Assembly: GCA_015832175.1 (NCBI GenBank)
Contig: WJXW01000002.1
Span: 2,852,001 to 2,916,000 of the forward strand
Reading direction: 5' to 3'
Origin: Paraphaeosphaeria minitans
Taxonomy: Eukaryota > Ascomycota > Dothideomycetes > Pleosporales > Didymosphaeriaceae
Length of the DNA stretch: 64,000 nucleotides
Position 1 is the stretch's first letter. Every line of letters starts with the position of its first letter. Under the pieces are notes generated by a model that worked only from the letters and a program-made list of their open reading frames with translations, was not told where the DNA came from and made no database searches. Both the position numbers and the translations under genes were made by a program. Of the stretch, positions 11,757-23,422 are shown in pieces.

Positions 11757-13433
11757 CTACCAGCCATCGAAGTTACCGAACCCGCCCGTCCGCGCTTTCT
11801 TCTTCGGTGGCGGTGGCTCCTCGTCCTCCACAAGCCCCACAATCTCATCCTCGTCCTTCGCCTCCTGCCTCGCAGCCTTGAGATACTTTCCAATACCCAC
11901 GCCCTCGCCGCTCGCGTCGTCCACTTTGCCATCAGCCCGTATCCGCTTCCCCGTCCACGTCGTCTTGTCGTCCGCGGTCCCGCCCTGCTTGCGTATCTCC
12001 TCGTCTTCGATATCCTTCTGTTCCTTCTGCTTGCGCTCTTTGGCCCACTCCTCGAACGGGTCTACGAAGACCACGACATCCATAATTTCCATGTCCTCTT
12101 CCGGCCGATCCTTCTCGCCTGTGGGCGCGAGCTCCATTGCCTTGAGCGTAGTGTCCAGCCCACCGACCACGCGCGCGAAGACAGTGTGCTTGCGGTCGAG
12201 ATGCGGGACGGCGCGGTACGTGATGAAGAACTGGCTGGTGTTCGTGTTCTTTCCCTTATTCGCCATGCTCAGCACACCCCTCACGTTATGCCGTTCCGGC
12301 CCGTCAAACTCGTCCTCGAACGGCTTGCCCCACACGCTTTGCCCGCCGCGCCCCGTGCCTGTCGGGTCGCCGCCCTGGACCATGAAGCCCTTGATGTTGC
12401 GGTGGAAGACGGTGTTGCGGTAGTACCCTTTCTTCGCGAGCTGGACGAAGTTCCAGACAGCGCGGGGTGCGAATTCGGGAAGAAGCTCGAGGTTCAGGTC
12501 GCCGAGGGAGGTGGACATGCGCGCGTAGCCTTTGTGCTTGACGCGTTTAGGGCGCAGCATGTAGTCTTCGTCGGAGAGGAGAGCGCGCTCGGCCGAGGTG
12601 TGCGGGGTGACGCCCGTGGAGGTGAAGGATGCGGCGGCCTTGCCGGAGGTGTAGACGGCGGCGTTGTAGGCGGGTTTTTTCTGCGTCATGGAGGATTGGG
12701 CTGCGGTGCCGTTCTTCGAGGTCGGTACGAGGGCGTCGGTGGTCTTGTGCGCTTTTGCTTGCCGCTCTGCGCGTGCCTTTGCGACTGCGTCTTTGGCCTT
12801 GAGTATCTTGGCCGCGTTACCCAGCGCCTCGGTGTTCACGCTGCTCTCGGTCCCGGCCATCACCGTCTCGCCGTCCCGCACGCTCTTGTACTTGCCAAAA
12901 TCCCGACTCTCGATATTCTGCGGATCCTGCAGGGTGATGATGTCTTTCCGCGTGAAGTCGTCATCGCTAACCAAATCTCTCCAGTTCTTCGCCTTGATGT
13001 TCAGCCTCTCCACCGTATCCCACGCGAACACGTTCGCCTCCTGCCCGTGCCGCAATGCGACAATATGTGTGTTGTCCGTGAAGACCTTGTACGTGACGGG
13101 ATCGACATATTCATGGTCTTCGTTCTTGGTGAAGTGCAGCGTGATCAGGTCGGAGCGCTTGAGTGGGCTGCCGTCGGTGGGCGACGTGTCGGGGTGTTTG
13201 GTGAGCCATGTGAGGATGTGCCTAAGGTCGAATATGGTGCCCGAGGGCGTGCACACGGGGTCGGTGAAGGGCTGGAGCGAGACGGCGCAGTAGTTGTAGG
13301 GGAGCCGGCGGAAGGTCGACGAGAGGCCCGACGACGACGAGGCGTTGGGGTTTGCGCCGCGCGAGTTGGCAAACGAGTCGTTCGAGGACCACTCGGAGTG
13401 CGTGATGTAAAGCTTGTCCGTGCCTTTGCCCAT
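11757..13433 (-). CDS. CYP8: CYP8/PPIL2-type U-box cyclophilin (558 aa)
   Basis: A single exon; the ATG at 13433 starts MGKGTDKLYITHSEW, the conserved N-terminus of the family, so a longer upstream frame is not used. A U-box-like domain (about residues 40-110: LPYNYCAVSLQPFTDPVCT, FDLRHILTWL) is followed by a second RING-like portion (YVDPVTYKVFTDNTHIVAL) and LITLQDPQN-type sequence. After a charged linker comes a complete cyclophilin domain (about 310-465) with FHRNIKGFMVQGGDPTGTG and NTNTSQFFITYRAVPHLD. The C-terminus is Lys/Arg/Glu-rich, likely nuclear. Known relatives (human PPIL2/CYC4, fungal CYP8) are nuclear and spliceosome-associated, with ubiquitin-ligase and peptidyl-prolyl isomerase domains. 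The length is typical. Confidence 0.95.
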   Translation of the reverse strand: MGKGTDKLYITHSEWSSNDSFANSRGANPNASSSSGLSSTFRRLPYNYCAVSLQPFTDPVCTPSGTIFDLRHILTWLTKHPDTSPTDGSPLKRSDLITLHFTKNEDHEYVDPVTYKVFTDNTHIVALRHGQEANVFAWDTVERLNIKAKNWRDLVSDDDFTRKDIITLQDPQNIESRDFGKYKSVRDGETVMAGTESSVNTEALGNAAKILKAKDAVAKARAERQAKAHKTTDALVPTSKNGTAAQSSMTQKKPAYNAAVYTSGKAAASFTSTGVTPHTSAERALLSDEDYMLRPKRVKHKGYARMSTSLGDLNLELLPEFAPRAVWNFVQLAKKGYYRNTVFHRNIKGFMVQGGDPTGTGRGGQSVWGKPFEDEFDGPERHNVRGVLSMANKGKNTNTSQFFITYRAVPHLDRKHTVFARVVGGLDTTLKAMELAPTGEKDRPEEDMEIMDVVVFVDPFEEWAKERKQKEQKDIEDEEIRKQGGTADDKTTWTGKRIRADGKVDDASGEGVGIGKYLKAARQEAKDEDEIVGLVEDEEPPPPKKKARTGGFGNFDGW

Positions 13434-14559
13434 GGTAAACGTGTTTGGTCGAATTGAGTCTGCCGCGTCGAAGAGTTGCGAGTGAGGAGCGATGAGGCCA
13501 TGCGCCGGCTTTTCCTCGGGCGGAGCGCATCCCCACAAAGTACTCGTACCAACGTAACCCAGACTTCATCACGAGACGTCGTTAATTCACCCCGCTAACC
13601 AGATAATCACACAGCCACAGGATTCGCTTCCCATCACTCAGTTCGCCCATAATCCAACATCCCGGGATCAGTAAATTTGTTCGAACCAGTTATTTGAAGA
13701 TAGCGAGGCTTGACTCGCACTGTCTTGAGCCGCATCAAAGACACTGGACTGCGCGGGTTCGATATTGTCGCATATGCTCGGTGCAAGCTCTCGGATGGTG
13801 CTTTTTCACTAACAGGACATGCATAGGATGTAATGCTGGTGGCAAGCGCCACGCCCTCATACAGCGCGACGCAATCGCGACAGTCCTCACAGCATCCCCT
13901 ATAATAGGACACTGCATCCTATATAACCTCACGCGATAATATGATAGATGATTGTCTCAGGCGACGCGCTTCAGCGTAGATACATAAGACACGGTAGTCG
14001 TGGGAAACAGTATGCGTCTCTACAGGTTGATGATGTCGTCCAACACGCCATCACTAGTGTTCAGTCTCTACAACATCCCTTGCAATGGGACAGACCGGCT
14101 TGGACGATATTACACCACACTACGATATATGATTCCCTTAATCATAGTACCTCCCGCGATCACACATATACGATATCATGACAATAGAGAGCGCAATGCG
14201 CTTGAACAGGATGATGCAGCCTGGATAAAGCCAAGTCACAATACAGCTCATGATATATATCAGTGCTCTCGACTTGTCCTGCAGCACAGTTCCTCGTTCA
14301 CCGTAGCAGGGTACGACGCAAAGAGGTAGGTCTTTCTAAAGATGAGAATTTGCTCTCTCTAACACGATATGATAAGTTATACAACTTTCTAGGTGAAGAG
14401 AGAACCATGTCTGAAGTTGAAACGCGAAGTGATGGTGAATTGTAAGTATGCCCATATAAAAACCCATATCTCCCCCATGGCTTTTACTTTGCGTACCGAT
14501 TCCTCTTCGCTGTTTCGTTGTCCCTAGGGACTTGCTAACTGAAGCAGACACCAGGGGGA
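13434..14559. other. intergenic region, 1.1 kb, A+T-richer
   Basis: Upstream DNA for both CYP8 (-) and the Gln-rich protein gene (+). A possible small first exon for the latter lies at 14408-14441 (ATG, then a GTAAGT donor and a GCTAACTGAAGCAG acceptor before 14548), but the frame does not join cleanly. This is therefore more likely a 5'-UTR intron. Confidence 0.4.
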
Positions 14560-16473
14560 ATGGATCCCCAAGCACCCATGTTTGTGCCGGGGCCGGTGCG
14601 GCCAAAGTCCTCTGTGGGCGGGGACTCCGACCACACCGTCACCCAAGAGAGCTATGACCGCTCTCGACAAACGGAAAGCGTCGCGAGGGCAACCAGCCCT
14701 CTCTCACCTGTGGCGGCTGCGCCCGCTCCCGCGGCGAAGTTGACCTTCGTCAACTTCTCCAGCAACCCCACCACCACCACTTCCGCCGCAATCATGTCCG
14801 ACAACTCCAAGACGCCGCGGAACAAGCGATTGAGCAATGGACCGGGGGCCTCATCCGCCGATAGGTACCCCGAGGACTCACCAACACGTCTTCGCCATCC
14901 TCCGCCGCGCTTCCCTGCTGCAATGCAGAACCAGCGCCGCCGTCGCGCCCAACCGCAGCAACAAGAAGAGCTTCGCGTCGCCGATGCACAAGTTTGGCCC
15001 TCACTCGGCGAGGCCAACACACAAACGAGGAACCAGCGAAGACGAGCCACCCGCGCAGCTCGTAGCGCATCGGCGTCGACCTCAGGTTCCGACACCCAAG
15101 GACTTGCGGTGTTCCAGCAGTCCAACGCCGTTGCGCTCTCACCAGAGCAACGAGACCTCGTTGACTCTCAGGTCGAAGCATATCGTCAGAATCTCCTGCA
15201 ACAACACACCCCCACCCGCAGGATGTCTGTCCCGGAACGCAAGCTCTTCCAACCGCGACCCACATCGTACTCCGTCGACCAACAGAGCTCCGCTCAGCAA
15301 GACTCAAGCCAGCAATACACTCACCAGCAGCTGGAGCAGCAAGTGCGCGACGCGCAACCAGAGATGGCGTCGACCGGACCGCCGTTTGCCTCGGAATCGA
15401 TTGCTGGGCTTGTGGCAGCACAACAGCAACAGCAGCTAACGACGCAACAGCAACAGCAAGCCTCGCCATTCCGGACCTTTGTCCCTGGCCAGACCTCAGC
15501 TTACAACTTTGACAGACTTGCCGCATCCCAGCAAGCTCAGCGCGAAGCTACCGCTGCCCAGCTGCGCTCTGCCTTCCACGAGACGCAAGCTCATCGCGCA
15601 GCTCCTGTTTCCCAGAGCACGGCTACCGTTGCCCAATTGCATTCTACCTTTATCGAGCCGACGTATGCGCAGTTCGCCTTCAATGGAGACCGTGGACACC
15701 AAAGCTACGGCCTTCAACCAGGAGCTCATGCTGACTACTCCAGCTCGTATGGATACAACGCGCCAATGGAGGCTCCCGCTGCTGTCCCTCGTTTTGCTCA
15801 GCCCACGGCCGGTAGTCTGGATCCTAGTGCACAAGGCTTTCACCCTCAGCCAGGAGCTTCTAACAGCGCCAACGCTTCTCGTGGACAGATCAACCTGGCG
15901 TTTCTCTCCGCCTTTGGCGAAGCAGGACGCAACGCCCAGGCTGATCTTCCCATCGCCGCTCCTGTTCCTCGTGGGCAGATAAATCGGGCTTATCTTCCCA
16001 TCTTGGACGCCAGCGCAGGACCCAGCACCAACACTGAAACCTCCGTTGCCAAAGGACAGATCAACCCGGCATACCTTCCCGTCTTCGACACCGGAGCAGT
16101 AGCACCCAGCACCCACACTGACCCGCACGCTCCCGTCACCGAGGCTACGAACGCTGAGCCTGCCTGGTCAGCCGCTGACTACGATCTCTCGCCTCCGCCG
16201 TCGCCCAGCCAGGCGCTGCCAGATCTCATGAACCCAAGCGCGAGCGGTGCCCTTCGTCCTGACAACCGCCCGCTCGATCTCAGCCAGCAGACGGGAGCAC
16301 GCTACGGCATCGAGGTCGGAGGACTGGGATCGTCGATCCTCGGAACAAGCGATCGCACCAACTGGCTTCCTTCGCCGTGGAATCAGCCTAGCCATCAGCG
16401 CAACAGCCGTGCTCAACCGCTTGGTTGGGAGTGGTTGGAACAGAGTAGCAAGGGCACGCACGACAGGAAATGA
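14560..16473 (+). CDS. Gln/Ser/Pro-rich low-complexity protein with three GQIN repeats (637 aa)
   Basis: One open exon runs from ATG 14560 (MDPQAPMFVPGPVRP). The product is almost entirely low complexity: basic clusters (QNQRRRRAQ, QRRRATRAARS), Gln runs (AAQQQQQLTTQQQQQ, about residues 286-305) and Ala/Pro/Ser-rich stretches. Near the C-terminus a short motif recurs three times at about residues 441, 471 and 498: RGQINLAFL, RGQINRAYLP and KGQINPAYLP, 27-30 residues apart. The last 100 residues include YDLSPPPSPSQ and end EWLEQSSKGTHDRK. There is no recognisable domain, signal peptide or membrane segment. Such composition suggests a disordered RNA- or chromatin-associated protein or a scaffold, but function is unknown. 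The length and the protein-like repeat pattern argue that it is a real gene. Confidence 0.75.
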   Translation: MDPQAPMFVPGPVRPKSSVGGDSDHTVTQESYDRSRQTESVARATSPLSPVAAAPAPAAKLTFVNFSSNPTTTTSAAIMSDNSKTPRNKRLSNGPGASSADRYPEDSPTRLRHPPPRFPAAMQNQRRRRAQPQQQEELRVADAQVWPSLGEANTQTRNQRRRATRAARSASASTSGSDTQGLAVFQQSNAVALSPEQRDLVDSQVEAYRQNLLQQHTPTRRMSVPERKLFQPRPTSYSVDQQSSAQQDSSQQYTHQQLEQQVRDAQPEMASTGPPFASESIAGLVAAQQQQQLTTQQQQQASPFRTFVPGQTSAYNFDRLAASQQAQREATAAQLRSAFHETQAHRAAPVSQSTATVAQLHSTFIEPTYAQFAFNGDRGHQSYGLQPGAHADYSSSYGYNAPMEAPAAVPRFAQPTAGSLDPSAQGFHPQPGASNSANASRGQINLAFLSAFGEAGRNAQADLPIAAPVPRGQINRAYLPILDASAGPSTNTETSVAKGQINPAYLPVFDTGAVAPSTHTDPHAPVTEATNAEPAWSAADYDLSPPPSPSQALPDLMNPSASGALRPDNRPLDLSQQTGARYGIEVGGLGSSILGTSDRTNWLPSPWNQPSHQRNSRAQPLGWEWLEQSSKGTHDRK

Positions 16474-17995
16474 AGGATCTGACGGGGCAAGAAGAAAGTA
16501 CGGCTAGAAGGTTGACGAAAATTTGGGTGGAACCAGGCGTATTGGTATCCGTTGCCTCGCACAGCGACATGGCACCCTCTGGATACCGTAACGACTTGAT
16601 GAATTTCCTTGCTTTTACTGCACAGCCCATCCAGAGTACGCCCTAAGAAGGCTTGGAAACGATCATTACTTTGGAAATACTGGGCTGTTTTTGATTTTCT
16701 TTGCTCTGCGCCCAGCCTTGCCTAATTCATTTGGAGTTCACTTGTGGACGATTGGGGAACGAACTATTACTCTTGAAACTGGGCTTGGTCTTGGGCTTTA
16801 TGGGCTTCTCATTGTCATGAATAATATCACAATGGACATTGCACAAAATCTTCTAGGTATTGGTGACATGATAATGTGCTGTGCTAACTTTGTTCGGCGC
16901 AGCAAGGAAAGAGCATCGTCGGTGGGCTCTTCCGCTGCGGCAAACGTCAAGTCTCCATCAGTTCACGACAGCTGCGACAATGTTTGACTGAGGTGAGTTT
17001 AGAGTTGTAGTGACCGTCCCCGCAATTCGATTCCGGGGTGTAGTGCCCATCCCCGCGAACTAGTGCAGGCGGGAAGGCGCGGGGAAAGTGTGTAGCGACT
17101 GCTAACCAGCCAGAAGCGGTAGTGAGCGTCAGACGGTGCTTGAGCTAATGCAAGGGGCGATGTGGGCTGTGGACGTCTCCCAAGCAAACTGAGTCGATCA
17201 GAGTGATGGATTTTGGGGATAGGATTATGAGGTCGGATCAAAGGTATGAACAGTATCCATAGTTAAAAACATGGTTGCTAGATCGATTATAATGCATATA
17301 CCTAGGGCTCAACTGATCCGAAGACTCCTGATTTAGCCTCCTGCGCTGCTTCTAACCCCCAGAGCCAGGGCCACCACGGACAATTTCTAACTGCAACTTC
17401 GTTCCAGATCAATACACCACTGCAAACCCTCTCACATACGCAGCCCTAAAATTTCCCGATTGACAGTGTAACGCCAACCCCAGTGGGAAGCCACCCTCAA
17501 CGGTAGCGCACCTCCTACGGGCATCCTCCAAGATATTCGGCTTACCTGCGTGTTACCATCTGCTCGATCCTCTGTCATTCCCTCCCTGACTGACCCCTTG
17601 AACCACGTGCACGAAGAGGAGAAATAAGATGGAGGGATGGATAGGGTGCTCACTTGCATGATATTCGAGTGTCTTGATGACGTTGGCGTTAGGATTCTAG
17701 AGCGGTGGAGGGAGAGAGAGAGAGAGATTATGGAGGATTTCATTCGAATGGTGGATTTGGGTGCAATTTTGCAGGAGCAGAAGGCACAGATTACGGGGAT
17801 AGAGCAGAGGTGCTATGTGCCGAATGGGAAGGGGTGGTTGCATCGGGGTCGGAAGACTACGAAGTCGAGTGCGAAGACGTAGTACAAGAAATAAATGAGT
17901 CTATAAATATTCGTTACTGTGCGTCTAAGCCTGTATTAACATGGTATCGAAGTCTTCGTTGCTCGTGATGCGTCGCTTTATCTCCTCAGAACCGT
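16474..17995. other. intergenic region, 1.5 kb, no gene recognised
   Basis: Lies between the Gln-rich protein gene and ATG22, tail to tail. A short frame at 17637-17882 (81 codons, with a GAGA simple repeat) starts with ATG but shows no homology signal. Nothing else is seen. Confidence 0.4.
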
Positions 17996-19875
17996 TCAGT
18001 CTTCCCTGTCATACTCACCGACTCTCGCATACCCACCTACAGCCGCACTGCCATCTTCTCCCGCCAGTCTACTCGCGTCATCCCTCCCCTTCTCAACATT
18101 CAACCACCAAAGCAACGGACTGGGTAGTATCACCAGCACTGCGAGAAAGATGAACGCCGGCCTGATTGTCCCTGTCCGATTGACGATCCACCCGACGAGA
18201 GCCGGACCCACCGCACTGCTTCCCTTGTCCGTGACCGCATACAGCGCGAAGAACGCTGCTTCGTTGCCCTCAGGAATAAGCGGCGCATAAACGCTACGAG
18301 CATACGAAGAGATGCCGCCCATGGCGAGCCCGTGTATGATGCCGACCGGGTAGATCTCGAACGGCTTTTGTATCCCACCCACGCCGAGACGCTTGATGAT
18401 GGGAATGTAGCCCAGCAGACCGTACAGTGGGATCATCTCCATGCCGACGACACAGGCTATCAGCACTGTCTTCGGTGACAGTGAGAACCGTGCGGCTACG
18501 CGAGGCCATATGAACGCGCCGACCATGCTGAACCCGATGGAGGTCAGGGAGAGGAACACGAGCGGTATAGTGCCCATGTGGAGCTCGGTGCGCGCAAAAA
18601 GGATAGCAGTGCCGGAGATGGTGGCGACGGCGTCGGAGAGGAGAAACCATGCTGCGAGAAATATCAGGGTCTGGCGGAGGCGGAAAGCGCGCTTCAGAGT
18701 GTTCCAGAACGAGCGGATCGAAAAGGCGAGGTAGAAGAGGATGGGGCTGTTTCTGTGGGCAGACGTGTTGTTGTTTTGCGACTGCGTAGGAAGCGGTGGA
18801 CCGGGTCGGGGTCGTAACCAGAGGAGTGTAGGGATCGTGAAAAGCGCCCACCATATGCCCACCAGGAAGAGAATGACGCGCATAGGAAGCGTAGGATTGC
18901 CTTTCGAAAGGCCGAGTTTGTTGAAAGCGATGATAACACCGACGCTGAATAACTGAAAGCCAACGGCAGAGGCATAGCCAAGGCCGACCCCTTTGGAGGA
19001 GATCTTGGACGATCTGGTGAGATCCTCGGTGAGCTTGTCTGGCTGGAAGCGACATGTCGAATTGACAGAATCCCGCCGATCAACCCCTTCAAGCTCGTAT
19101 ACTGGAGGGTCGTCTGAGGAACCTGATGCGCCTTGTGATGAATGATTGGATACAAGCAGGGGTAAGAAAGCGTTGAGAAGACTAAAGCTGCTTCCCAAAC
19201 AAGTGACGCTAATGACGACTAGAAACGGTGCGAGGAAAAATACGTTTGAGGTGATGAAGACAAACAGAGAGCAGATAATTGCACCAGTGTATGCAAAAAT
19301 CATGAGCAGCTTCTTGCGATACGGACCTTCACAATGTCAGTTTCGAAGTACAACTGAAAGAAGACAAGATCAGGACAAAATACCGTGATCGGCGAATGAG
19401 CTGAAACAAATCAGGGTAATCGCTTGGAAAAGCACAGCTGTAGATGTCGTATACATAGCCAACGAAGTCGTCGTAACATCGCTGCCTAGAAATCTCACGA
19501 TGCATTGGGCTTTTCTATCGGCGTCATCTGCTCTGGCTCGAAACTTGCCGGCATCTCCGGATCCGGGTGGGTCCACACATGGCTTCGATCTGTCCGAGAA
19601 AAGAACACCTCTTTCTCGTGGAAGCTGTTCAAGGAGAACAGGGAGGAAAAGCCCTATGGAAAAGTCAGGACCCAATTAATCAAATACTGCCAAAGCAAGA
19701 TAATGTGGGAGGAAAGAAGAACGTAAGCGAACATACCAACTCCGACCACGGCAAAGACCTCAGCCGCGATCGCGTAGGAATACCAGCCCTTCAGCTCACG
19801 TTGGGTGGTCGGGCTCGTGTCTTCGTCATTATAGCGAGAGGGATGTGATGGTCTCACCGCATCCTCGAAGGACAT
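17996..19875 (-). CDS. ATG22: Atg22, vacuolar amino-acid effluxer of autophagy (3 exons, 579 aa)
   Basis: Exons 19737-19875, 19384-19653 and 17996-19326 (minus strand) join in frame to 579 residues. Introns are 83 and 57 bp, with donors GTATGT and GTATTT and acceptors TAG and AAG. The protein begins MSFEDAVRPSHPSRYNDEDT and enters the first membrane helix at GWYSYAIAAEVFAVVGVG. Across junction 1 it continues FLPVLLEQLPRE and VLFSDRSKPCVDPP, and across junction 2 ADHGPYRKKLLMIFAYTGA. These are hallmarks of the Atg22 branch of the major facilitator superfamily. About twelve hydrophobic segments follow, with a loop containing PVYELEGVDRRDS. In yeast Atg22 exports amino acids such as leucine from the vacuole after autophagic breakdown. 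The length is that of other filamentous fungi. Confidence 0.93.
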
Positions 19876-20875
19876 GTTCGTGTTGGAGAGTTGAAGTCAG
19901 TTCGGATGTCAGCAATGTATAATCCAGCCTGCCGCATGAGGCCGGTTAGCGCTAAACCAAATCCAGTTTGGCGACGGCCTCACGTCATGCACAAACATCG
20001 CCGCCCGCGAGTCCGCCAACCCACTGCTCCCCAATCGCAACCCGTCCTTCTGCCACTTCTGCCCTCAATAAAATATGTCAGAAACTTGCTATGGCCGAGA
20101 ATCTGCAGTGGAGGGACAGTGCAGAAGCACGGCCACGACATGACGCAGAGACGATGGACTGTGGATCTCAATGTCCTCTTCAGGAAATGCGAGCTAACCA
20201 ATGAGACCTCGATGTGAGTTCGACGAAACGACCATTTCATATTATACAAGTCAGCCCAGCCTCAGCACAAGGGACCAGTAGCCGCATGCTCGCCAAGGAC
20301 CGCCCTTGTACTTAGTGGCAGCACTGCCTCCAAGCTCTACCGCCTGGCAAGTCTGTGACTGCGGCCACTCCCGACGCACTGCAACGATGACCACCATACA
20401 AGCTAGTCGCTGATTCGACGGGATGAGATATCCTAGGCCACATTGAGATATATATGCCGCGAGCACGTATTGATGAGACGGTCTGTGTTTACCGTAGTAA
20501 AGTTGGGCTGAGCGTCTTCGTATACAAAGATTTGTATTCCGCAATTGACCAATCACTAGTCGCCTCAACTGACCTAAACGGATATGCTGACTCGCTTTGT
20601 TACTTCACTTGCCTATTAGCTTCCCACAGCGGGCTCTCAAAAGCTGACAATGCTCCAGATTTTCACTAGAGAGCGCGGGTAAAGCTGTGGCTATCTCAAG
20701 TGACCACACACTCCCAATGCGGTTAAGCGAGGTACAACTTCGGGGAGATTACCATATATAAGGATGGGTAGCAGATGCTTTCAACCATCATCACCACACA
20801 CAGCATTCAACGGCATCGAAACATCCATTGGACACTCCCGCCACAGCTTTGATAATCTCCGGTCTCGGTTCAAAA
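19876..20875. other. divergent intergenic region, 1.0 kb
   Basis: Between ATG22 (-) and the cupin gene (+). It contains the cupin TATA element; no other gene is seen. Confidence 0.45.
20754..20761 (+). promoter_or_regulatory. TATA box of the cupin gene
   Basis: ATATATAA lies about 115 bp upstream of the cupin ATG at 20876 within ACCATATATAAGG. The spacing suits a start site some 30 bp downstream with a leader of about 80 bases. A strong TATA is often seen in regulated fungal genes. Confidence 0.55.
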
Positions 20876-21631
20876 ATGTACACCATGCTATCGAATGCAT
20901 TCATCGCGGCCCTTGCCTTAGAAGTTACATATGCCTTCCCAACGCCCATGGGCAACAGCCCAAACGACAACACCGATCTTATTGCTCAACTATTTACCAC
21001 GCCTACGCAGATCAAACGTTACCGGAAGCTACTCACCGACGAGTCGGGCAACAAGCTTCTTGAACGCGATCGTCTGACGAATGCGACAATCTGGGATTTC
21101 GAGCAAAACGGCTTTGCCGTCCCTGGAGGGCAAGGCGGCCTCGCGAGCAGCGCCAACCTCGAAACCTTCCCGTATCTTATCAACAGTGGTGTGACCCTGA
21201 CAATGGGCACTCTCGGACCTTGCGGCATCTTCCTACCACACGTCCACCCGCGCGCCAACGAGTTCTTCGTCGTCACCGAAGGCGAAGTCGACTTCGGCAC
21301 ACTGCTCGAGCTGGGTCTCTACGAGAACCTTGCGCCCAACCCAGAGATTGGTGGAAAGTTGACGAAGGACAAAGGGACACTATTTCCTAAAGGAAGTGTG
21401 CATTACCAGCTCAACAACAGTCCCGACTGTAAGCCTGCGACGATCTATACGACGCTTACGAGCGAGGACGCGGGGAGCACGCCTATCCTGATGGATCCAC
21501 TTCCAGGAAATGCGACGGTGGGAATGAGGAAAAGAGTCGACGCAGGGGATTTCGAGAGTGTGAGGGCAGTCACTCCTCTGCATATTGCTAAGGTCGTGGA
21601 TGAGTGTCTCGCGCGCTGCCATGTTTCGTAG
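20876..21631 (+). CDS. secreted cupin (germin/spherulin-like), 251 aa
   Basis: A single exon; ATG 20876 gives MYTMLSNAFIAALALEVTYAFPTP, a signal peptide with likely cleavage near TYA-FPT. The rest is one cupin domain. Motif 1 is GPCGIFLPHVHPRANEFFVV (about residues 121-140) with the metal-binding His-x-His and Glu. Motif 2 is FPKGSVHYQLNNS with the third His. The family includes Physarum spherulin-1A and plant germins, which bind Mn2+, and in fungi many secreted cupins of unknown activity. A small number of cysteines (GPC, PDC, DECLARC) may form disulfides outside the cell. It stands alone on the plus strand with its own TATA. Confidence 0.88.
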   Translation: MYTMLSNAFIAALALEVTYAFPTPMGNSPNDNTDLIAQLFTTPTQIKRYRKLLTDESGNKLLERDRLTNATIWDFEQNGFAVPGGQGGLASSANLETFPYLINSGVTLTMGTLGPCGIFLPHVHPRANEFFVVTEGEVDFGTLLELGLYENLAPNPEIGGKLTKDKGTLFPKGSVHYQLNNSPDCKPATIYTTLTSEDAGSTPILMDPLPGNATVGMRKRVDAGDFESVRAVTPLHIAKVVDECLARCHVS

Positions 21632-23422
21632 GTAAAGTAGACTCTGAAGTAAGGTTATGGTCAAGAGAAACGAGACTTGGGCTTTTATTTCCCTGGTAGG
21701 CTGCACAGGAAACGTAGTATAGATTGCACAAAAATAATTATCTGGGTTGAGCTACAGTAATCATCATCTTAATGGTGTTCACAGTAAAGTACAATGCAAG
21801 TTCCATCAGAAGGTGGCAGAAGCTGTGGGAGCTATATAGCAGTGTCTACTATGAAGGGAAGGTATTTTTACCTGCCAAAAAGGTGTCAAAAATCATTAAA
21901 AATACCCAAAGCGGATGTGTGAGACTTCCTGGTGGAGCTCTAAGCTCTCGTTTACGGTAGGTAATGGTCGATCATCGATGACAATCATCACCGAGAATCG
22001 CTCGAACCATGATCCAAAAGCAGCAACCCCAGTCACATCGAGGCATGCTCCATCTCATTCTCAACACTCCAGTGGAGCCGCACATGTGTCTGCGGCATCT
22101 CCTTTTTGGCTCTCGAAAGCAGAAAACATGAGCCATCGCCCTTGTGATTTTAAGGTCTTTCTACACATTGCTTTCCAAATGTTATTTGGGATCGCTCAAA
22201 GTACTGAGCTTGGTGTGAAGAAAAAAATAAAGGAAAAGAAAGGAAGGCAGCATGACTAATTATATCTCTAAACTAGTGTGCACAAGTACGCTATTCCGGG
22301 GATGATGGAGAAAGATCGCGATGGTCGACAGAAATACCAGCAAGCAAGTTGTAGCCTCGATGGAGACAAGCACGAAATCTTTTAGCAGACAGCGCATGTG
22401 GGTGATATCCGTGTGTTTTTCCACGAGGCCAAGAGGTCATGACAACACAGGTCCACCCTTTGGTCATAGACGGGGGCTAAGCAAGAGTTATCAATTTGGA
22501 ACATTCCTTGTCACTCTTATATGTTTATCTAGTAAGTCATCTTTCAGCCCACCCACGGTGGAAATCTACATTCGAGCGAAAAGAAGGTGACAGTTATACT
22601 ATCGTTGACCCAACTGCGTACGTGACCTGCTCTTCGAAAGCTATAGGCAACATATCTATGTGGCGATGTGATGATGGTGCGCATCACTAGCAAGTGTCAG
22701 GAGATGTTCCGTATCGCACGCGTAGCGTGAATATACATCCGCGGACACATTCGGGGCAAACAGAGCCATGCACAGAGGATTTACCATATTTGTGACCCTT
22801 AGCAAGAAGTAAAGCAAGCGTGAACGACGTGCAATGATATCTTTCTGCTCGCCACTGCACTTGATGCTGGCTGTACCGCGGAAATTTCGGCTGGTAGTCG
22901 TTCGCGGAAAGAACATCGCGATAGTCGATATAGGGCTGTCATGGTGAGCTCCATCGTCGTGGGGTGATGGTGTAGCCCCGAGGAGAACATGTCCCATCAG
23001 GCACGTTCGTTGCGATTTTGGTGTACGTACAATCACATTTTACAAACACAGCACATCAGTCCCCATGTTTGAAGCTTGAGAGGTCCCGAGCAGAGGGGGG
23101 GAAATGGACTGGGGGGAAACGGACTGCATCATCGTCAATTCATGGCCTTCCAAGTCCACGTACTTCGGGCCTTTTTAGAGAGCATAGTGCAGAGGAGTGT
23201 GCAAGAAAAAGAAGGGTGAGACAGTACTACATATGCCTCCTGAGCTTCTGAGGTACATTAAGATGAAGCCTAGATAATTTTTTATTTACAAGTGATGTGC
23301 AATGCTGCTTGAATGGTCGCCACGTATATACAATCTGTCCGCACCCTGGATATTTTGACAATACATCGACACAGAAAGACCGGTCCTGGTGCAGCCATGC
23401 GCCCCTATTCTACAGCCCCACA
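21632..23422. other. intergenic region, 1.8 kb, no gene recognised
   Basis: A long A+T-richer gap between the cupin gene and the 23.4-kb hypothetical gene (-). Only short unsupported frames occur, and no tRNA or repeat is visible. Confidence 0.45.

Noticed and set aside
10935..13457. 840-codon open frame on the plus strand
   Set aside because: It runs antisense through the whole of CYP8, whose minus-strand product has clear U-box and cyclophilin motifs. The plus-strand product is Arg/Leu/Val-rich with no domain, and its first 270 codons run through a minisatellite. This is a composition effect of G+C-rich codons.
13434..13538. upstream N-terminal extension of CYP8
   Set aside because: The internal Met (MGKGTDKLYITH) is the conserved family start; the extension is unrelated and depends on a non-conserved upstream ATG.
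17000..17060. possible tRNA, because of TTCGATTCC at about 17027
   Set aside because: No A-box or foldable acceptor stem is found at the proper distance.
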